A stretch of 64,000 bases of DNA from Paenarthrobacter nicotinovorans (GCF_021919345.1 NZ_CP089293.1:2108001-2172000); one strand, 5' to 3'. Shown: positions 20,637 through 30,222, counted from the first letter of the stretch. The notes: generated by a model not told the origin, from the sequence alone. Numbers and translations: made by a program.

Positions 20637-21017
20637 ATGAAAGCCGTACTTCGCACGATGGGTGTTTTGGCAGTAGCGTCAGCCTCGGTCCTGACAGGAG
20701 TAAGCGCAGCCCAAGCCGCCCCAGCTTGCTCAACGGCCAGGGTGTGCCTCTATGACAACTATTGGTTCACAGGAACCCAACGCACCTTCGGCTGGGTAAC
20801 TTCCTACGTCGGCAACGCCGCAAATGACCAAGCCAGTTCCTTGGTAGTTGGGCCGCCGTCAGACTGGGCCTCGCCCTACGTGTACTTCTATCGGGATGCC
20901 AACTATGACGGCCACGCCATAATTTTCCGGGGCGGCAACGCAATGAATGATCTGCGTGGCAGTGCCATGATTCCCGGCGTGAATTGGGATGACGAAATCT
21001 CAAGTGTTTGGGGCTGA
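20637..21017 (+). CDS. Small secreted crystallin-like protein (peptidase inhibitor I36 type)
   Basis: A 126-residue exported protein. The ATG at 20637 has TTGGGGAAACC before it and is preferred over TTG 20604. Residues 1-27 are a Sec signal peptide (short basic start, hydrophobic core, cleavage after AQA at 25-27). The mature 99 residues hold two close Cys (31 and 37) and two motifs of the Greek-key beta/gamma-crystallin type: VCLYDNYWFTGTQRTFGWV and YFYRDANYDGHAIIFRG, then a DLRGSAM and NWDDEISSV ending. This pattern matches the I36 inhibitor family as I know it; some members inhibit metalloproteases, others are of unknown function. It overlaps the next gene by 29 bases, so the cassette is translated as a unit. 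Confidence 0.7.
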   Translation: MKAVLRTMGVLAVASASVLTGVSAAQAAPACSTARVCLYDNYWFTGTQRTFGWVTSYVGNAANDQASSLVVGPPSDWASPYVYFYRDANYDGHAIIFRGGNAMNDLRGSAMIPGVNWDDEISSVWG

Positions 21018-21927
21018 GTTCTTGAGGACCCGGGACGTTGGTCTCGCCGCGGTTTTTGCTGTCATCGTCACGATAGTGGCTCTGTTGGGAGCAGCTTGTT
21101 CAGCACCTCCAGCTTCACCGCCAGACCGCGGTTCCGATGGCAGCCTTCCGATCGTCGACCGTTCTGACGGAGCGGGGGCAAGGGCTTCTCTCAACGAGAT
21201 CACCGGCGAAGTCCTCCTCCCCATGAGCAGCTATTGGTACTCGGATCGAGAGAACCTCATCGTTAACACCGCGGTCGCATTCCTTATCTACGATTGCGTC
21301 GAAGATGCGGGCTTCGGCGGGGCTCCGCGGGGTGGAGCCGGTAAGGCACTGCAGGACCGCAGTTACGGTCAGTGGTCCCGGGCCCTTGCCGCGAGGAACG
21401 GGTTCAGCCCGGAAATCCGCAAAATCCCGGGCGTGCTGGACGCGCAGCCCGAGCGATCTCCCGTCACTGCACGACAACAGGAAGCCGAAACCAAATGCTA
21501 CAACTCTGTTGGACGGGCGGGGTTTCCGGAGCTCCTCGAAGGATTGGCCGTCGATCAGTCGGTTCAGAACAGGATAGTTCAGACTTCCTTGGCCTTAACT
21601 GATCGAGACCCGGATTACCTGTCATATCGGCGGGCATGGGAGGACTGCGTGGCGGCCAAGGGTTTGAAGCTCGCCGGCTCGGATTCGTGGTCTTTCCAAG
21701 GCGCAGCGTCCAAAGAAGAGGAAGTTCGGATGGCATTGCTTGATGTCGAATGCAAGGACTCCAGCGGCGGGGCACAGCTTCCGTATGACATCCTCGCGCA
21801 GTACGAGGCCGCGCAAATGAAGGACCATCAGGCCGAGCTCAATGAAGTCGCTAGCCAGAAAGCTGCATCCGTCGAACGGGCCAAGCAGGTGCTGAGGGAC
21901 CACGGCGTGGCCGATGCCAAGCTCTGA
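20989..21927 (+). CDS. Putative lipoprotein of unknown function
   Basis: I do not recognise a family. The 312-residue product has a basic start, a long hydrophobic segment (about residues 17-36) and Cys37 in the context LLGAAC, an acceptable lipobox for surface anchoring. A Ser/Pro/Asp-rich linker follows, then a soluble domain with four further Cys in the contexts YDCVEDAG, TKCYNSVG, EDCVAAKG and VECKDSSG, possibly two disulphides. The C-terminus is helical and rich in Lys, Glu and Ala. ATG 20989 starts inside the preceding gene; GTG 21004 is an alternative. The stop overlaps the adaptor gene by 14 bases. Context suggests a role with the export system encoded next. Confidence 0.6.
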   Translation: MTKSQVFGAEFLRTRDVGLAAVFAVIVTIVALLGAACSAPPASPPDRGSDGSLPIVDRSDGAGARASLNEITGEVLLPMSSYWYSDRENLIVNTAVAFLIYDCVEDAGFGGAPRGGAGKALQDRSYGQWSRALAARNGFSPEIRKIPGVLDAQPERSPVTARQQEAETKCYNSVGRAGFPELLEGLAVDQSVQNRIVQTSLALTDRDPDYLSYRRAWEDCVAAKGLKLAGSDSWSFQGAASKEEEVRMALLDVECKDSSGGAQLPYDILAQYEAAQMKDHQAELNEVASQKAASVERAKQVLRDHGVADAKL

Positions 21928-23080
21928 AACCATGCAGAACCCTGAAACCCAGCTCAACTCTGCAATGCGGCGCATTCCGCGATGGTGGCTCCTCCCGTGC
22001 GTCTTGGTGCTGGTAGTGGGCGGGCTGGGGGCCGCCTACTGGGCAGGTATCAGCGCGGCGGAGAGTGCCGAGTCACCTCAGGCCTCCCAGCAAACGGTTC
22101 CTGTATCCGCCACTGTGGAGAGGCGCGCCGTCATAAAGCAGGTCGTCTTGTCCGGCAAGGTCGTCCCTGGGACACAGTCAGCCATCAAGGCTGCCGCCTC
22201 CAGCGGAATTGCCCGCCTGGTGGTGACGTCTGCTGCCAAGTCACCTGGCGACGAGCTCCTGCCTGGGCAACTTGTGGCCGTCGTCTCCGGCCGCCCACTC
22301 CTTGTCATGCCGTCCGCCGTCCCGCTCTACCGGGACATTTCACCGGGTCAGTCCGGGCCTGACGTCAAAGGTCTCCAGGAGGCGCTCACCAATTTTGGAT
22401 TTCCTGTGCCCGCCAGCGGTGTATTCGACCACGGAACCCAGCTGGCACTCTCCAATTGGTACCTGGCTGCTGGCTCAAAGGCGCCCACGGAGGTGTCGGC
22501 CGATAATCATGGCGACGATACCAACACCTCGGCCGTCATCTTCCGCTGGCAGGAATTCGTCCAGATCCCTGGCGATGTTGGAAAGATCGCAACTATTGCA
22601 CAACCGGGAACTGTCCTCGGAGAGGACGGCATCGTCGCCAACGTAACCATCGCCCCTGACACCATCGTCGCGCGTGCCGACGTGCTGCAGGCGGAGTCAT
22701 TCCCCGTGGGTGCAGCTGTGACAGTCCGTGCCGGATCGGCAACCCTTGACACAAAGGTTGCCGGAGTAAGTGCTTTCATCGCAGGAGGAAAAGACAGCAG
22801 CGACATTCCGGGAAAGGACATAACGCTGCCGCTGACGGCCGGCAGTGCAGGGTTTTCGTCCGGGCAGACACTAACGGTCACTGCCATCACCGCGGCCCCT
22901 GAAACCTTGGCGGTCCCTCTGATCGCAATCCGTCAGGAGCGAGGCAGTGCCTTCGTTGAGGTTGAGGCCGGCCCAGATGTCCGACGCGTGGATGTCTCTG
23001 TGACGGGCCAAGCCGACGGGTGGGCTGCCCTGGCAGATGTCCCGTCCATTGCGGAAGGGGATCATGTCCGACTCCCATGA
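21914..23080 (+). CDS. Efflux adaptor-like protein with peptidoglycan-binding module
   Basis: A 388-residue membrane-anchored protein: short cytosolic N-terminus (RRIPRWW), one transmembrane helix near residues 26-45, and a large exterior part. After a stretch resembling an HlyD/MacA lipoyl region (VVLSGKVVPGTQSAIKAA) comes a PG_binding_1-like module near residues 148-180 (SPGQSGPDVKGLQEAL, FGFPVPASGVFDHGTQLAL). Beta-rich adaptor segments follow, ending with VPLIAIRQERGSAFVEV. Such fusions accompany MacB-type transporters in Gram-positives, where no outer membrane exists. ATG 21914 overlaps the previous gene, and the 3' end overlaps the transporter gene by 17 bases. Confidence 0.75.
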   Translation: MPSSETMQNPETQLNSAMRRIPRWWLLPCVLVLVVGGLGAAYWAGISAAESAESPQASQQTVPVSATVERRAVIKQVVLSGKVVPGTQSAIKAAASSGIARLVVTSAAKSPGDELLPGQLVAVVSGRPLLVMPSAVPLYRDISPGQSGPDVKGLQEALTNFGFPVPASGVFDHGTQLALSNWYLAAGSKAPTEVSADNHGDDTNTSAVIFRWQEFVQIPGDVGKIATIAQPGTVLGEDGIVANVTIAPDTIVARADVLQAESFPVGAAVTVRAGSATLDTKVAGVSAFIAGGKDSSDIPGKDITLPLTAGSAGFSSGQTLTVTAITAAPETLAVPLIAIRQERGSAFVEVEAGPDVRRVDVSVTGQADGWAALADVPSIAEGDHVRLP

Positions 23081-25037
23081 TCGAACAACTGTGCCTGAAC
23101 CAGCAAAGTGCGACCCGAACGGTCGGCCGGCGCTCCTAAGCCTGCGTGGGGTCACCCGCTCCTTTTCGGGAACGGAAGCGCTCAGAAGCATCGACCTGGA
23201 TATCCATGCGGGGGAATTTGTAGCGATCGTGGGACTTTCAGGTTCCGGCAAGTCGACGCTCCTCAACATCCTGGGCCTTTTGGATACGGCGACCAGCGGC
23301 ACCTACCTCCTTAGCTGCGCGAACACGGCAGGATTCAACGAGGGCCAACGCGCTGAAAGCAGGGCCCGTACATTTGGATTTGTCTTTCAGGACTCCCATG
23401 TGGTGGGACGCGACTCAACAGCACGCAACGCCACGCTGGGTCTTCGCGCCCGGGGGATAAAGGCGGCGCTTCAGAAATCGCTGGTCTGGCCGCAATTACA
23501 TCGTTTTGGCCTCGACCATCGCGTGGGAACACCGGCGGCGATGCTCTCTGGCGGTGAACGGCAACGGCTCGCAATCGCCCGCGCTGTCGTCGGTGATCCA
23601 GACGTTATCCTCGCTGACGAGCCCACTGGAAGCCTCGACACAGCCAACGGCGCGATTGTGCTGCAGCACTTACGCGAGCTTCACGAGGGCGGGACCACCG
23701 TCATCATGGTCACTCATGATCCGGGCATTGCCGCCTCCGCAGACAGAGTCATCACGATGCGGGACGGCCAGGTGATCAGTGATACAGGAGCGGCGATCCG
23801 TCAAGCGACGGCGACGGACGCACAGGTTTCCCCATCCGCGTCCGCCCTCAAGCGTCAGCGCATAAGTGAGTTCACCGACCTCGTTGCCGAGGCACTCTCC
23901 GCCCTTACCGGACGACCCGGGAAGGCACTGCTCTTGATTCTGGCTTTTCTCATCGGCAGCGGTGGCTTGGTCGCAGCCATCGGTCTTAGCGAAAGCGCCG
24001 CCGTTAAGGTCGCGGACCGCATTGACGACGCCGCCAGCGATGAAGTCCGAGTAAACCGCGACGGCGGATACCCATCCTGGGATGCGGTCCGATCCGACCT
24101 CGGACGAGCAAAGCAGCTTAAGGGAGTCCGGGGAGGCGGAATTGTCGCCGAGCTATCGGCTTCGGTTGTCCTCCCGTCAACCTTCCGCCCAGGCACTTTT
24201 CCTGATCAACCCGTATTTGGTGGGGCAGTCAGAGTGGCGGACTCCGGCTATCTGGCGATACAAGGCGCAACGGTTTCGTTCGGTGACCCGGCCCTGCTCG
24301 ATCAATCATTTGGTGGTCCAGTGGCATTTATCGGTCGAGGAGCAGCGCAGGATCTGGGCATCGGCACCCCGGGGCCCGGCGCCGTCGTCTGGCTCTTTGG
24401 GCAACCTGTTCCGGTGGTCGGCCTCATTACGGACCCGGGACGGGACCCCATTCTGACCGAAGCTGTGGTGGTGGGACTCGGATCCTATTCCGTCACAGAC
24501 AGAATGGCGGCCAGCCTGGTTTTGCGCACGGACCCCGGAATGCCTGCCGCAATTGCGGAGGCAATTCCCAAGGCGCTAAATCCCACCGAAACGGGCGCCG
24601 TCAAGATTGAGACGGTAGCTGACCTACGCGAACTCAAGCAAGGAATCAATTCGGATCTCGGCCGACTGGTAGCGATAGTCTCTGTCGTCCTGTTGGCCAT
24701 CGCGTGCCTCAGCGCAGGCACGACGATGTATCTCGGAGTGACAGCGAGGTTCAATGAGATCGCCTTGAGGCGGGCCCTCGGTATGCGGCGCTGGCCGCTG
24801 GGCTGCATGTTTCTCCTGGAAGGGGCCATCGTCGGGGCGATCGGCGGCGCAGCAGGGGCCGCCATTGGAATGGCCGCTGTCCTTAGCTATGCGGCGAGTG
24901 AGGGCTGGGTGCCGGCCATTCCAGGGTTTGCCGCACTCTGGGGAATCGGCGCAGGCACCCTGAGCGGCACCATCGCTGCCGCGTACCCTGCCCTCGTTGC
25001 ATCCAGGGCCGACCCAGCCCAGTTGATTCGCCTCTAG
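23064..25037 (+). CDS. MacB-type ABC transporter, fused ATPase and FtsX-like permease
   Basis: A 657-residue transporter. ATG 23064 with GGAAGGGG upstream is preferred over GTG 23037. The N-terminal ATPase has Walker [11 protein letters not shown]-loop FVFQDSH, signature [14 protein letters not shown], Walker [13 protein letters not shown] and a switch VTHD. The C-terminal half has one helix after the ATPase ([19 protein letters not shown]), a roughly 200-residue exterior domain, and three more helices with the FtsX-type motif [12 protein letters not shown]. This is the MacB topology. These are mechanotransmitters or exporters of peptides, lipoproteins or antibiotics. It is the last gene of the four-gene overlapping cassette; the substrate is unknown and could be one of the two upstream proteins. 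Confidence 0.88.
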   Translation: MSDSHDRTTVPEPAKCDPNGRPALLSLRGVTRSFSGTEALRSIDLDIHAGEFVAIVGLSGSGKSTLLNILGLLDTATSGTYLLSCANTAGFNEGQRAESRARTFGFVFQDSHVVGRDSTARNATLGLRARGIKAALQKSLVWPQLHRFGLDHRVGTPAAMLSGGERQRLAIARAVVGDPDVILADEPTGSLDTANGAIVLQHLRELHEGGTTVIMVTHDPGIAASADRVITMRDGQVISDTGAAIRQATATDAQVSPSASALKRQRISEFTDLVAEALSALTGRPGKALLLILAFLIGSGGLVAAIGLSESAAVKVADRIDDAASDEVRVNRDGGYPSWDAVRSDLGRAKQLKGVRGGGIVAELSASVVLPSTFRPGTFPDQPVFGGAVRVADSGYLAIQGATVSFGDPALLDQSFGGPVAFIGRGAAQDLGIGTPGPGAVVWLFGQPVPVVGLITDPGRDPILTEAVVVGLGSYSVTDRMAASLVLRTDPGMPAAIAEAIPKALNPTETGAVKIETVADLRELKQGINSDLGRLVAIVSVVLLAIACLSAGTTMYLGVTARFNEIALRRALGMRRWPLGCMFLLEGAIVGAIGGAAGAAIGMAAVLSYAASEGWVPAIPGFAALWGIGAGTLSGTIAAAYPALVASRADPAQLIRL

Positions 25038-25105
25038 CCACTGGCAGGTAACCAGCTACCAGAAGCGCGTTACCCGAGGGCATGTTCCCAACCCGACAAG
25101 TACGC

Positions 25106-26050
25106 CTAGCCGACCGGACTGTGTTTGGCGACGTCCGCTGCATTCGTGGCAGCGCTCATCAGCAGCGCAGCGCCCAGCATGTGCGCGCCCACCAGAAGCG
25201 CCGGAATGCCGTTGTAGTACTGGGTGAAGCCAATGACTGCCTGCAGCAACGTCACGCCCAGCAAGAGGAAGGCAGCAGTGCGGAACGGACCACTGATCCT
25301 GCGCCGGACCACCAGGAACACGGCGAGGAGGGTGCCGGCCGTGATGAGGTAGGCGGGAATGGCGTGGATGTGTGAGAAGAGATCCCAGTCGAGGTCATTC
25401 CTGGGCGCGTCCGCATCGCCGGCGTGCGGGCCGGCTCCTGTAACTACGACGCCGAGCATGACAGCGATAGCGGAGAACACGGCAACCGCCATCATCAGGG
25501 GACGAGTTACTGAAGGTAGTGCCGGCAGGGTCCTGTTCATGAATCGGCCCGTTCGCCCGTAGGCCCTGTTGACCAGCAAAGTTGCGAAGACAACCAGTGC
25601 CATGGATACCAGGAAATGCAGGCCCACAACCCAGGGGTTGAGGTTGGAGAGCACGGTGATCCCGCCAATAATGGCCTGCGCCGGGATGCTGGCAAGAAGG
25701 CCAAGTGCCAGGAGGAAGAGGTCCCGGCGCTGCTTGCGGAGGTTCCACAGGTACACCAGCATGAGCGCGGCGACGGCGGCCAGGGCGAAGGTGAGCAGGC
25801 GGTTGCCGAACTCAATGAAACCGTGGATGCCCATTTCGGGGGTATTGACCAAGGAGTCGTTGGTGCAGCGGGGCCATGTAGGGCAGCCCAAACCGGATGC
25901 CGTAAGCCGTACGGCGCCCCCTGTCACCACCAGGATGGTCTGCCCGATGAGCGACAGCAACGCCAAGCGACGTACGGCCGAGTTGACCTCGGTGGGCAGT
26001 TTGGATGTCCATTGCTGGACGGTTTTCGGGAGGCGGGATGCCGTGCTCAC
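25106..26050 (-). CDS. ctaA: Haem A synthase, COX15/CtaA family
   Basis: Polytopic membrane enzyme oxidising the C8 methyl of haem O to give haem A for cytochrome oxidase. The 314-residue product has the conserved GGAVRLTASGLGCPTWPRC motif with paired Cys, the haem-ligand His regions IHGFIEFGNR and GLHFLVSMAL, and in the second half SHIHAIPAYL and GAHMLGAALL. About eight transmembrane helices are visible. GTG start at 26050. It converges on the MacB cassette. Its substrate comes from ctaB, on the other side of that cassette. Confidence 0.94.
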   Translation of the reverse strand: MSTASRLPKTVQQWTSKLPTEVNSAVRRLALLSLIGQTILVVTGGAVRLTASGLGCPTWPRCTNDSLVNTPEMGIHGFIEFGNRLLTFALAAVAALMLVYLWNLRKQRRDLFLLALGLLASIPAQAIIGGITVLSNLNPWVVGLHFLVSMALVVFATLLVNRAYGRTGRFMNRTLPALPSVTRPLMMAVAVFSAIAVMLGVVVTGAGPHAGDADAPRNDLDWDLFSHIHAIPAYLITAGTLLAVFLVVRRRISGPFRTAAFLLLGVTLLQAVIGFTQYYNGIPALLVGAHMLGAALLMSAATNAADVAKHSPVG

Positions 26051-26099
26051 AGTTTTCTCACTTCTTAGTTCTGCTCGGATCAGTTTTGCTCGGATTTGC

Positions 26100-26864
26100 T
26101 TAGTTCCATTTGAACCAGCGGATGGCCGCGCCGCCTGCCAGCACGGTCCACAGCAGCAGGATCACAACGGCAGACAAGGGAATGGTGCCCTGAAGGAAGG
26201 CATCCCTCAGTCCTTGCCCAAGTGCCCCGGAAGGCAGGAAATGCACAATGCCCTGCAGAACCGCCGGCAGGCGATCGGCCGGTACGACGATTCCGCCCAG
26301 CGCACCCAGCAGGATCCAGAGCAAATTGGTAATGGCGAGCGTAGCCTCGGGCCGCACAGTGCCGGCCACCAGCAAACCGAGAGCCGTGAAAGCTGCTGCG
26401 CCAAGGACGAGCAGGCCCAGCCCGGGAAGCCAGGCTTCCGGGCGTGGCTGCCATCCAAGGAAACCTGCCACGGCGCCAACCACCAGGACCTGGAGGGCAA
26501 GGACCACCAGCACGGCAAGGATCTTCCCTGCAATGAGGCCGCCCCTGCCAAGCGGGGTGGTGGAGAGGAAGCGGAGCACCCCGTAGCGGCGATCAAATCC
26601 TGTGGCAATGCCTTGTCCGGTAAACGCGGTGGACATGGCGCAAAGAGCCAGGATGCCCGGCGTAGCGGTATCTACCCGCGAGGGACCGAGACCGTCCAGC
26701 AGCGGGGTCACCACCAGGCCCACCAAGGCCATCAGCGGCAGGACGATGGCGAGGATGAGCTGTTCACCGTTGCGCAGCATGGTGATGGTTTCGTACCGTC
26801 CTTGCTGCATGATGCGGCGGGGCAGGGACGCCGGACCTGCGTTGGGAGCGAGGAGGCCGGTCAT
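26100..26864 (-). CDS. ABC-2 type transporter permease
   Basis: Membrane subunit of an exporter with the ATPase encoded immediately upstream. From ATG 26864, which overlaps the ATPase stop in an ATGA and has GGACCTCCG before it, the product has 254 residues. At least six hydrophobic segments are visible, with the ABC-2 type arrangement (ILAIVLPLMALVGLVV; ALCAMSTAFTGQGIATGFDRRYGVLRFLSTTPLGR; LLGALGGIVVPADRLP). An ABC exporter between ctaA and sufR is also present in mycobacteria by established gene order; its substrate is unknown. Confidence 0.88.
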   Translation of the reverse strand: MTGLLAPNAGPASLPRRIMQQGRYETITMLRNGEQLILAIVLPLMALVGLVVTPLLDGLGPSRVDTATPGILALCAMSTAFTGQGIATGFDRRYGVLRFLSTTPLGRGGLIAGKILAVLVVLALQVLVVGAVAGFLGWQPRPEAWLPGLGLLVLGAAAFTALGLLVAGTVRPEATLAITNLLWILLGALGGIVVPADRLPAVLQGIVHFLPSGALGQGLRDAFLQGTIPLSAVVILLLWTVLAGGAAIRWFKWN

Positions 26865-27826
26865 CGGAGGTCCCTTCCGGAGATGTCGAGGAAGACGTCC
26901 TCGAGGCTTCGTGATTCCAGGCGCAGCGATGCAGGCATGATGTTCCGTTCCGCCCACCAGGCAGTCAGCCCGGCGAGGTCAGCGGGAGTTATGGCGCCGG
27001 CAATGGCGTAACTTCCGGAGCGGGACTCGGTGATGCGGAGCCCGGCTCCCACGACGCTTGCGAAGTCGAGACCTGCAGGAGCATCGAAGTACAGAGTCCG
27101 GTCTGACGCTCCGGATTCGGCGGAGTGGTCATGCCTGAGGAGTTCAGCCACTGTCCCTTCCGCCACGTTGTGTCCGCCGTCGATGATGTAGACGTAGTCC
27201 GCAAGCCGCTCGGCGTCGTCCATCAGATGCGTGGTGAGAACGATTCCCATGCCCGCGTCCCGCAGTTCGGCAATAAGTTCGAACACCATTTGCCGCGACT
27301 GCGGATCGAGCCCGGCACTGGGCTCATCAAGGAACAGGATCTCCGGGTTTCCAACGAGGGCCGCCGCCAAAGCCAGCCGTTGCTTTTGACCCCCGGAAAG
27401 ACGCCGCACCCCGGTCCTGCTGAACTGGTTGATGCCCAGCCGCTCCACCAGGGCATCGACGTTCATGGGGTTCTTGTACATGCCGGCCACGTGGCGCAAC
27501 AGCGGGATCGGACGGGCCGACGGCGGCAGGCCACCGTCCTGGAGCATCACGCCTACCCGGGCGCGCAGTTCAGCACCTGCAGTATCCGGATCCGCCCCCA
27601 GAAGGGTGATGGAGCCACCGGTTCGCTTCTGCAGGCCCTGGGCACACTCCAGCGTGGTGGTCTTGCCGGCCCCGTTCGCACCAAGAAGTGCGGTTACCTG
27701 GCCACGCTCTGCCACCAGGGACAGTCCACTGACCACCCGTAACATTTTGCCGTCGAGGGAGGCCAAAGGGCCTACATCCTTGATGAGTCCGTCTATGGTG
27801 AGGACAGGAGATTCGGGTGAGCGCAC
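26861..27826 (-). CDS. ABC transporter ATP-binding protein
   Basis: ATPase partner of the downstream permease. The product has about 321 residues. Walker A is LLGANGAGKTT, the signature LSGGQKQRLALAAA and Walker B ILFLDEPSAGLD, followed by a switch TTHLMDDAERLADYVYIIDGG. The C-terminal 80 residues resemble the drug/lipid exporter type (DRTLYFDAP, ALADLAGLTAWW-like). I start at GTG 27826, six bases after a TAGAAT -10 element, so the mRNA is probably leaderless; TTG 27829 is the alternative. Divergent from sufR, with a 100-base shared control region. Confidence 0.92.
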   Translation of the reverse strand: MRSPESPVLTIDGLIKDVGPLASLDGKMLRVVSGLSLVAERGQVTALLGANGAGKTTTLECAQGLQKRTGGSITLLGADPDTAGAELRARVGVMLQDGGLPPSARPIPLLRHVAGMYKNPMNVDALVERLGINQFSRTGVRRLSGGQKQRLALAAALVGNPEILFLDEPSAGLDPQSRQMVFELIAELRDAGMGIVLTTHLMDDAERLADYVYIIDGGHNVAEGTVAELLRHDHSAESGASDRTLYFDAPAGLDFASVVGAGLRITESRSGSYAIAGAITPADLAGLTAWWAERNIMPASLRLESRSLEDVFLDISGRDLR

Positions 27827-27832
27827 CAAAGT

Positions 27833-27838
27833 ATTCTA
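27833..27838 (-). promoter_or_regulatory. Candidate -10 box of the ABC exporter operon
   Basis: Reading the minus strand, TAGAAT lies six bases before GTG 27826, which predicts a leaderless transcript. No Shine-Dalgarno sequence is present. Confidence 0.4.
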
Positions 27839-27858
27839 CGTGAAGTAGTCCGGTCACA

Positions 27859-27875
27859 CTTGGCGCGGAGCCAAG
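27859..27875. promoter_or_regulatory. Candidate operator in the ABC exporter/sufR divergent region
   Basis: CTTGGC (27859-27864) and GCCAAG (27870-27875) form a perfect palindrome around GCGGA, midway between the two divergent genes. It is a reasonable site for SufR autoregulation or for exporter control. It does not match a SufR site I can name exactly. Confidence 0.35.
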
Positions 27876-27926
27876 GTCAGTCTTGCCTTACTGGATGCGT
27901 GAAACAAATTACGACATGATTGTGTT

Positions 27927-28757
27927 GTGTATTCCATGAGCAGTCCAGTATCCATGCCCCAAAAGCGGCATGCTGCAGCGGGAGAGGCCCTTGTTGCCTC
28001 ACCCTCGCTGCCGGACGCGGATGACCGCACCCGTGACCGCGTCCTCAGCGCCGTGCTCGAGAATGGTCCTGTCAGCGCAGCCGAGCTGGGAGATCTCCTC
28101 GGATTTACTCCCGCCGCCGTTCGCAGGCACCTTGACCATCTTGAACGCAGTGGCGTCATTGAGGTCAAGCGTGTTGCCAAGGCCGGTTCAGGTGCCGGTC
28201 GGCCCGCGCGTCGCTATGTCCTGAGTTCACAGGGGCAGTCCAAGCTGGGCGATGACTACCTGAACATCGCAAGCTCGGCCCTGCGTCGCCTCCAGGAACT
28301 TGCGGGCGAGGACGCTGTCCGGGAGTATGCGGAAGAGCGTTTCGCGGACATGGAAAGGCGCTATGCACCGGAAGTCCAGGCCGCAGGGGACGACATCACC
28401 GCCAGGGCCATGGCACTATCCAAGGCATTGAGCCGCGACGGCTTTGTTGCCTCCGCCCATTCCATCGAAGCCAAGGCCCCGTTGCCCGCAGCGTTGTCCA
28501 GCGTTCAGCTGTGCCAAGGGCATTGCCCCATTCAACGTCTCGCCGCGGAGTTCCCGGTGTTCTGCGATGCCGAGACCAAGGTCTTCTCCCGTTTGGTGGG
28601 AGTCGACGTCCGGCGCCTCTCGACGCTCGCGCAGGGCGGACATGTTTGCACCACCCACATACCTACCGGGCGATTGGCTGCCACGGTGCCCCCAGGCGCC
28701 GAAGTGCAACCCAAGAGCCCGTATCAGGAATCTAACAACCAGCAAGAAAGGCCGTGA
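27927..28757 (+). CDS. sufR: SufR-type iron-sulfur regulator
   Basis: A 276-residue winged-helix regulator. The HTH is near residues 40-75 ([33 protein letters not shown]) with a wing [15 protein letters not shown]. The C-terminal half has a Cys cluster, [17 protein letters not shown] and HVCTTHIP, which can hold the Fe-S cluster used by SufR proteins to sense cluster sufficiency and repress suf genes. GTG 27927 is used; ATG 27936 is possible. The stop shares a base with the sufB start, so regulator and assembly genes are co-transcribed and autoregulation is likely. Confidence 0.93.
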   Translation: MYSMSSPVSMPQKRHAAAGEALVASPSLPDADDRTRDRVLSAVLENGPVSAAELGDLLGFTPAAVRRHLDHLERSGVIEVKRVAKAGSGAGRPARRYVLSSQGQSKLGDDYLNIASSALRRLQELAGEDAVREYAEERFADMERRYAPEVQAAGDDITARAMALSKALSRDGFVASAHSIEAKAPLPAALSSVQLCQGHCPIQRLAAEFPVFCDAETKVFSRLVGVDVRRLSTLAQGGHVCTTHIPTGRLAATVPPGAEVQPKSPYQESNNQQERP

Positions 28758-30220
28758 TGACGGACCAAATAGCAGAGAAAGCGGTAGCCGACGGCACTGT
28801 GATCTCGGAGATTCTGGAGAAGAATCCCGAACTGCACGGTATCGGAAACTACGAGTACGGCTGGGCCGACAAGAACGACGTAGGCGCCAATGCCCGTCGT
28901 GGCCTCAACGAGGAGGTCGTCCGCGACATCTCCTCGAAGAAGAACGAGCCCGAATGGATGCTCGATCTGCGCCTCAAAGGCCTGAAGTACTTCGACCGCA
29001 AACCCATGCCTACCTGGGGTGCGGACCTCTCGGGCATCGATTTCGATAACATCAAGTACTTCGTGCGCTCCACCGAAAAGCAGGCGGCAACCTGGGAAGA
29101 CCTTCCCGAGGACATCCGGAACACCTACGAGAAACTGGGTATTCCGGAAGCTGAGCGCAGCCGCCTCGTCTCGGGCGTGGCCGCCCAGTACGAGTCCGAG
29201 GTTGTCTACCACCAGATCCGTGAGGACCTGGAAGCCCAGGGCGTCATCTTCCTGGACACCGACACCGCGCTGCGTGAGCACCCTGAGATCTTCCAGGAGT
29301 ACTTCGGCACCATCATCCCCGTGGGCGACAACAAGTTCGCATCGCTGAACACGGCTGTTTGGTCCGGCGGATCATTCGTGTATGTGCCCAAGGGTGTGCA
29401 CGTCGACATCCCGCTCCAGGCCTACTTCCGTATCAACACGGAGAACATGGGCCAGTTCGAGCGCACCTTGATCATCGCCGATGAGGACTCCTACGTTCAC
29501 TACATCGAAGGTTGCACGGCTCCGATCTACACCTCGGACTCGCTGCACTCCGCGGTCGTGGAGATCATCGTGAAGAAGGGCGCACGCGTCCGCTACACGA
29601 CCATCCAGAACTGGTCCAACAACGTGTACAACCTGGTCACCAAGCGTGCCATCTGCGAAGAGGGCGCCACCATGGAGTGGGTCGATGGCAACATCGGCTC
29701 CAAGGTGACCATGAAGTACCCGGCCGTCTACCTCGTTGGCGAGCATGCCAAGGGTGAGACGCTGTCCATCGCTTTCGCAGGCGAGGGCCAGCACCAGGAC
29801 ACCGGCTCAAAGATGGTCCACATCGCGCCGAACACCAAGAGTTCCATCATTTCCAAATCAGTCGCCCGTGGTGGTGGCCGCGCTGCCTACCGCGGCTTGG
29901 TCCAGGTCCGCGAGGGTGCCAAGCACTCTGCCAACACGGTTCGTTGTGACGCGCTGCTGGTGGACACCATTTCGCGGTCGGACACGTACCCGTACATCGA
30001 CATCCGTGAGGATGACGTCGTACTCGGCCACGAGGCCACCGTTTCCCGTGTCAGCGAAGAACAGCTCTTCTACCTGATGTCCCGCGGAATGCCGGAGGAC
30101 GAGGCCATGGCCATGATCGTGCGCGGCTTTATCGAGCCGATCGCCCGCGAGTTGCCCATGGAATATGCCCTTGAGCTGAACCGCTTGATTGAACTTCAGA
30201 TGGAAGGATCCGTCGGTTAA
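28757..30220 (+). CDS. sufB: Fe-S cluster assembly scaffold SufB
   Basis: SufB with SufC and SufD forms the cytosolic SufBC2D scaffold that builds Fe-S clusters. The product has 487 residues from ATG 28757 (GAAAGG about seven bases upstream; GTG 28754 is the alternative). The N-terminus reads [11 protein letters not shown]. The beta-helix core contains [20 protein letters not shown] and the C-terminus has the conserved [20 protein letters not shown]. No intein is present, unlike the mycobacterial sufB. The gene overlaps the sufR stop by one base, and sufD follows after 2 bases. Confidence 0.97.
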   Translation: MTDQIAEKAVADGTVISEILEKNPELHGIGNYEYGWADKNDVGANARRGLNEEVVRDISSKKNEPEWMLDLRLKGLKYFDRKPMPTWGADLSGIDFDNIKYFVRSTEKQAATWEDLPEDIRNTYEKLGIPEAERSRLVSGVAAQYESEVVYHQIREDLEAQGVIFLDTDTALREHPEIFQEYFGTIIPVGDNKFASLNTAVWSGGSFVYVPKGVHVDIPLQAYFRINTENMGQFERTLIIADEDSYVHYIEGCTAPIYTSDSLHSAVVEIIVKKGARVRYTTIQNWSNNVYNLVTKRAICEEGATMEWVDGNIGSKVTMKYPAVYLVGEHAKGETLSIAFAGEGQHQDTGSKMVHIAPNTKSSIISKSVARGGGRAAYRGLVQVREGAKHSANTVRCDALLVDTISRSDTYPYIDIREDDVVLGHEATVSRVSEEQLFYLMSRGMPEDEAMAMIVRGFIEPIARELPMEYALELNRLIELQMEGSVG

Positions 30221-30222
30221 TA

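Noticed and set aside
20604..25037. Lactococcin 972-type bacteriocin operon
   Set aside because: The small protein has crystallin-like motifs, and the operon lacks the large multi-span immunity-type protein usual for that group. A fused MacB and adaptor are present instead.
25569..27011. 480-codon plus-strand frame opposite ctaA and the ABC permease
   Set aside because: Shadow frame with low-complexity Gln/Arg composition, crossing an intergenic region.
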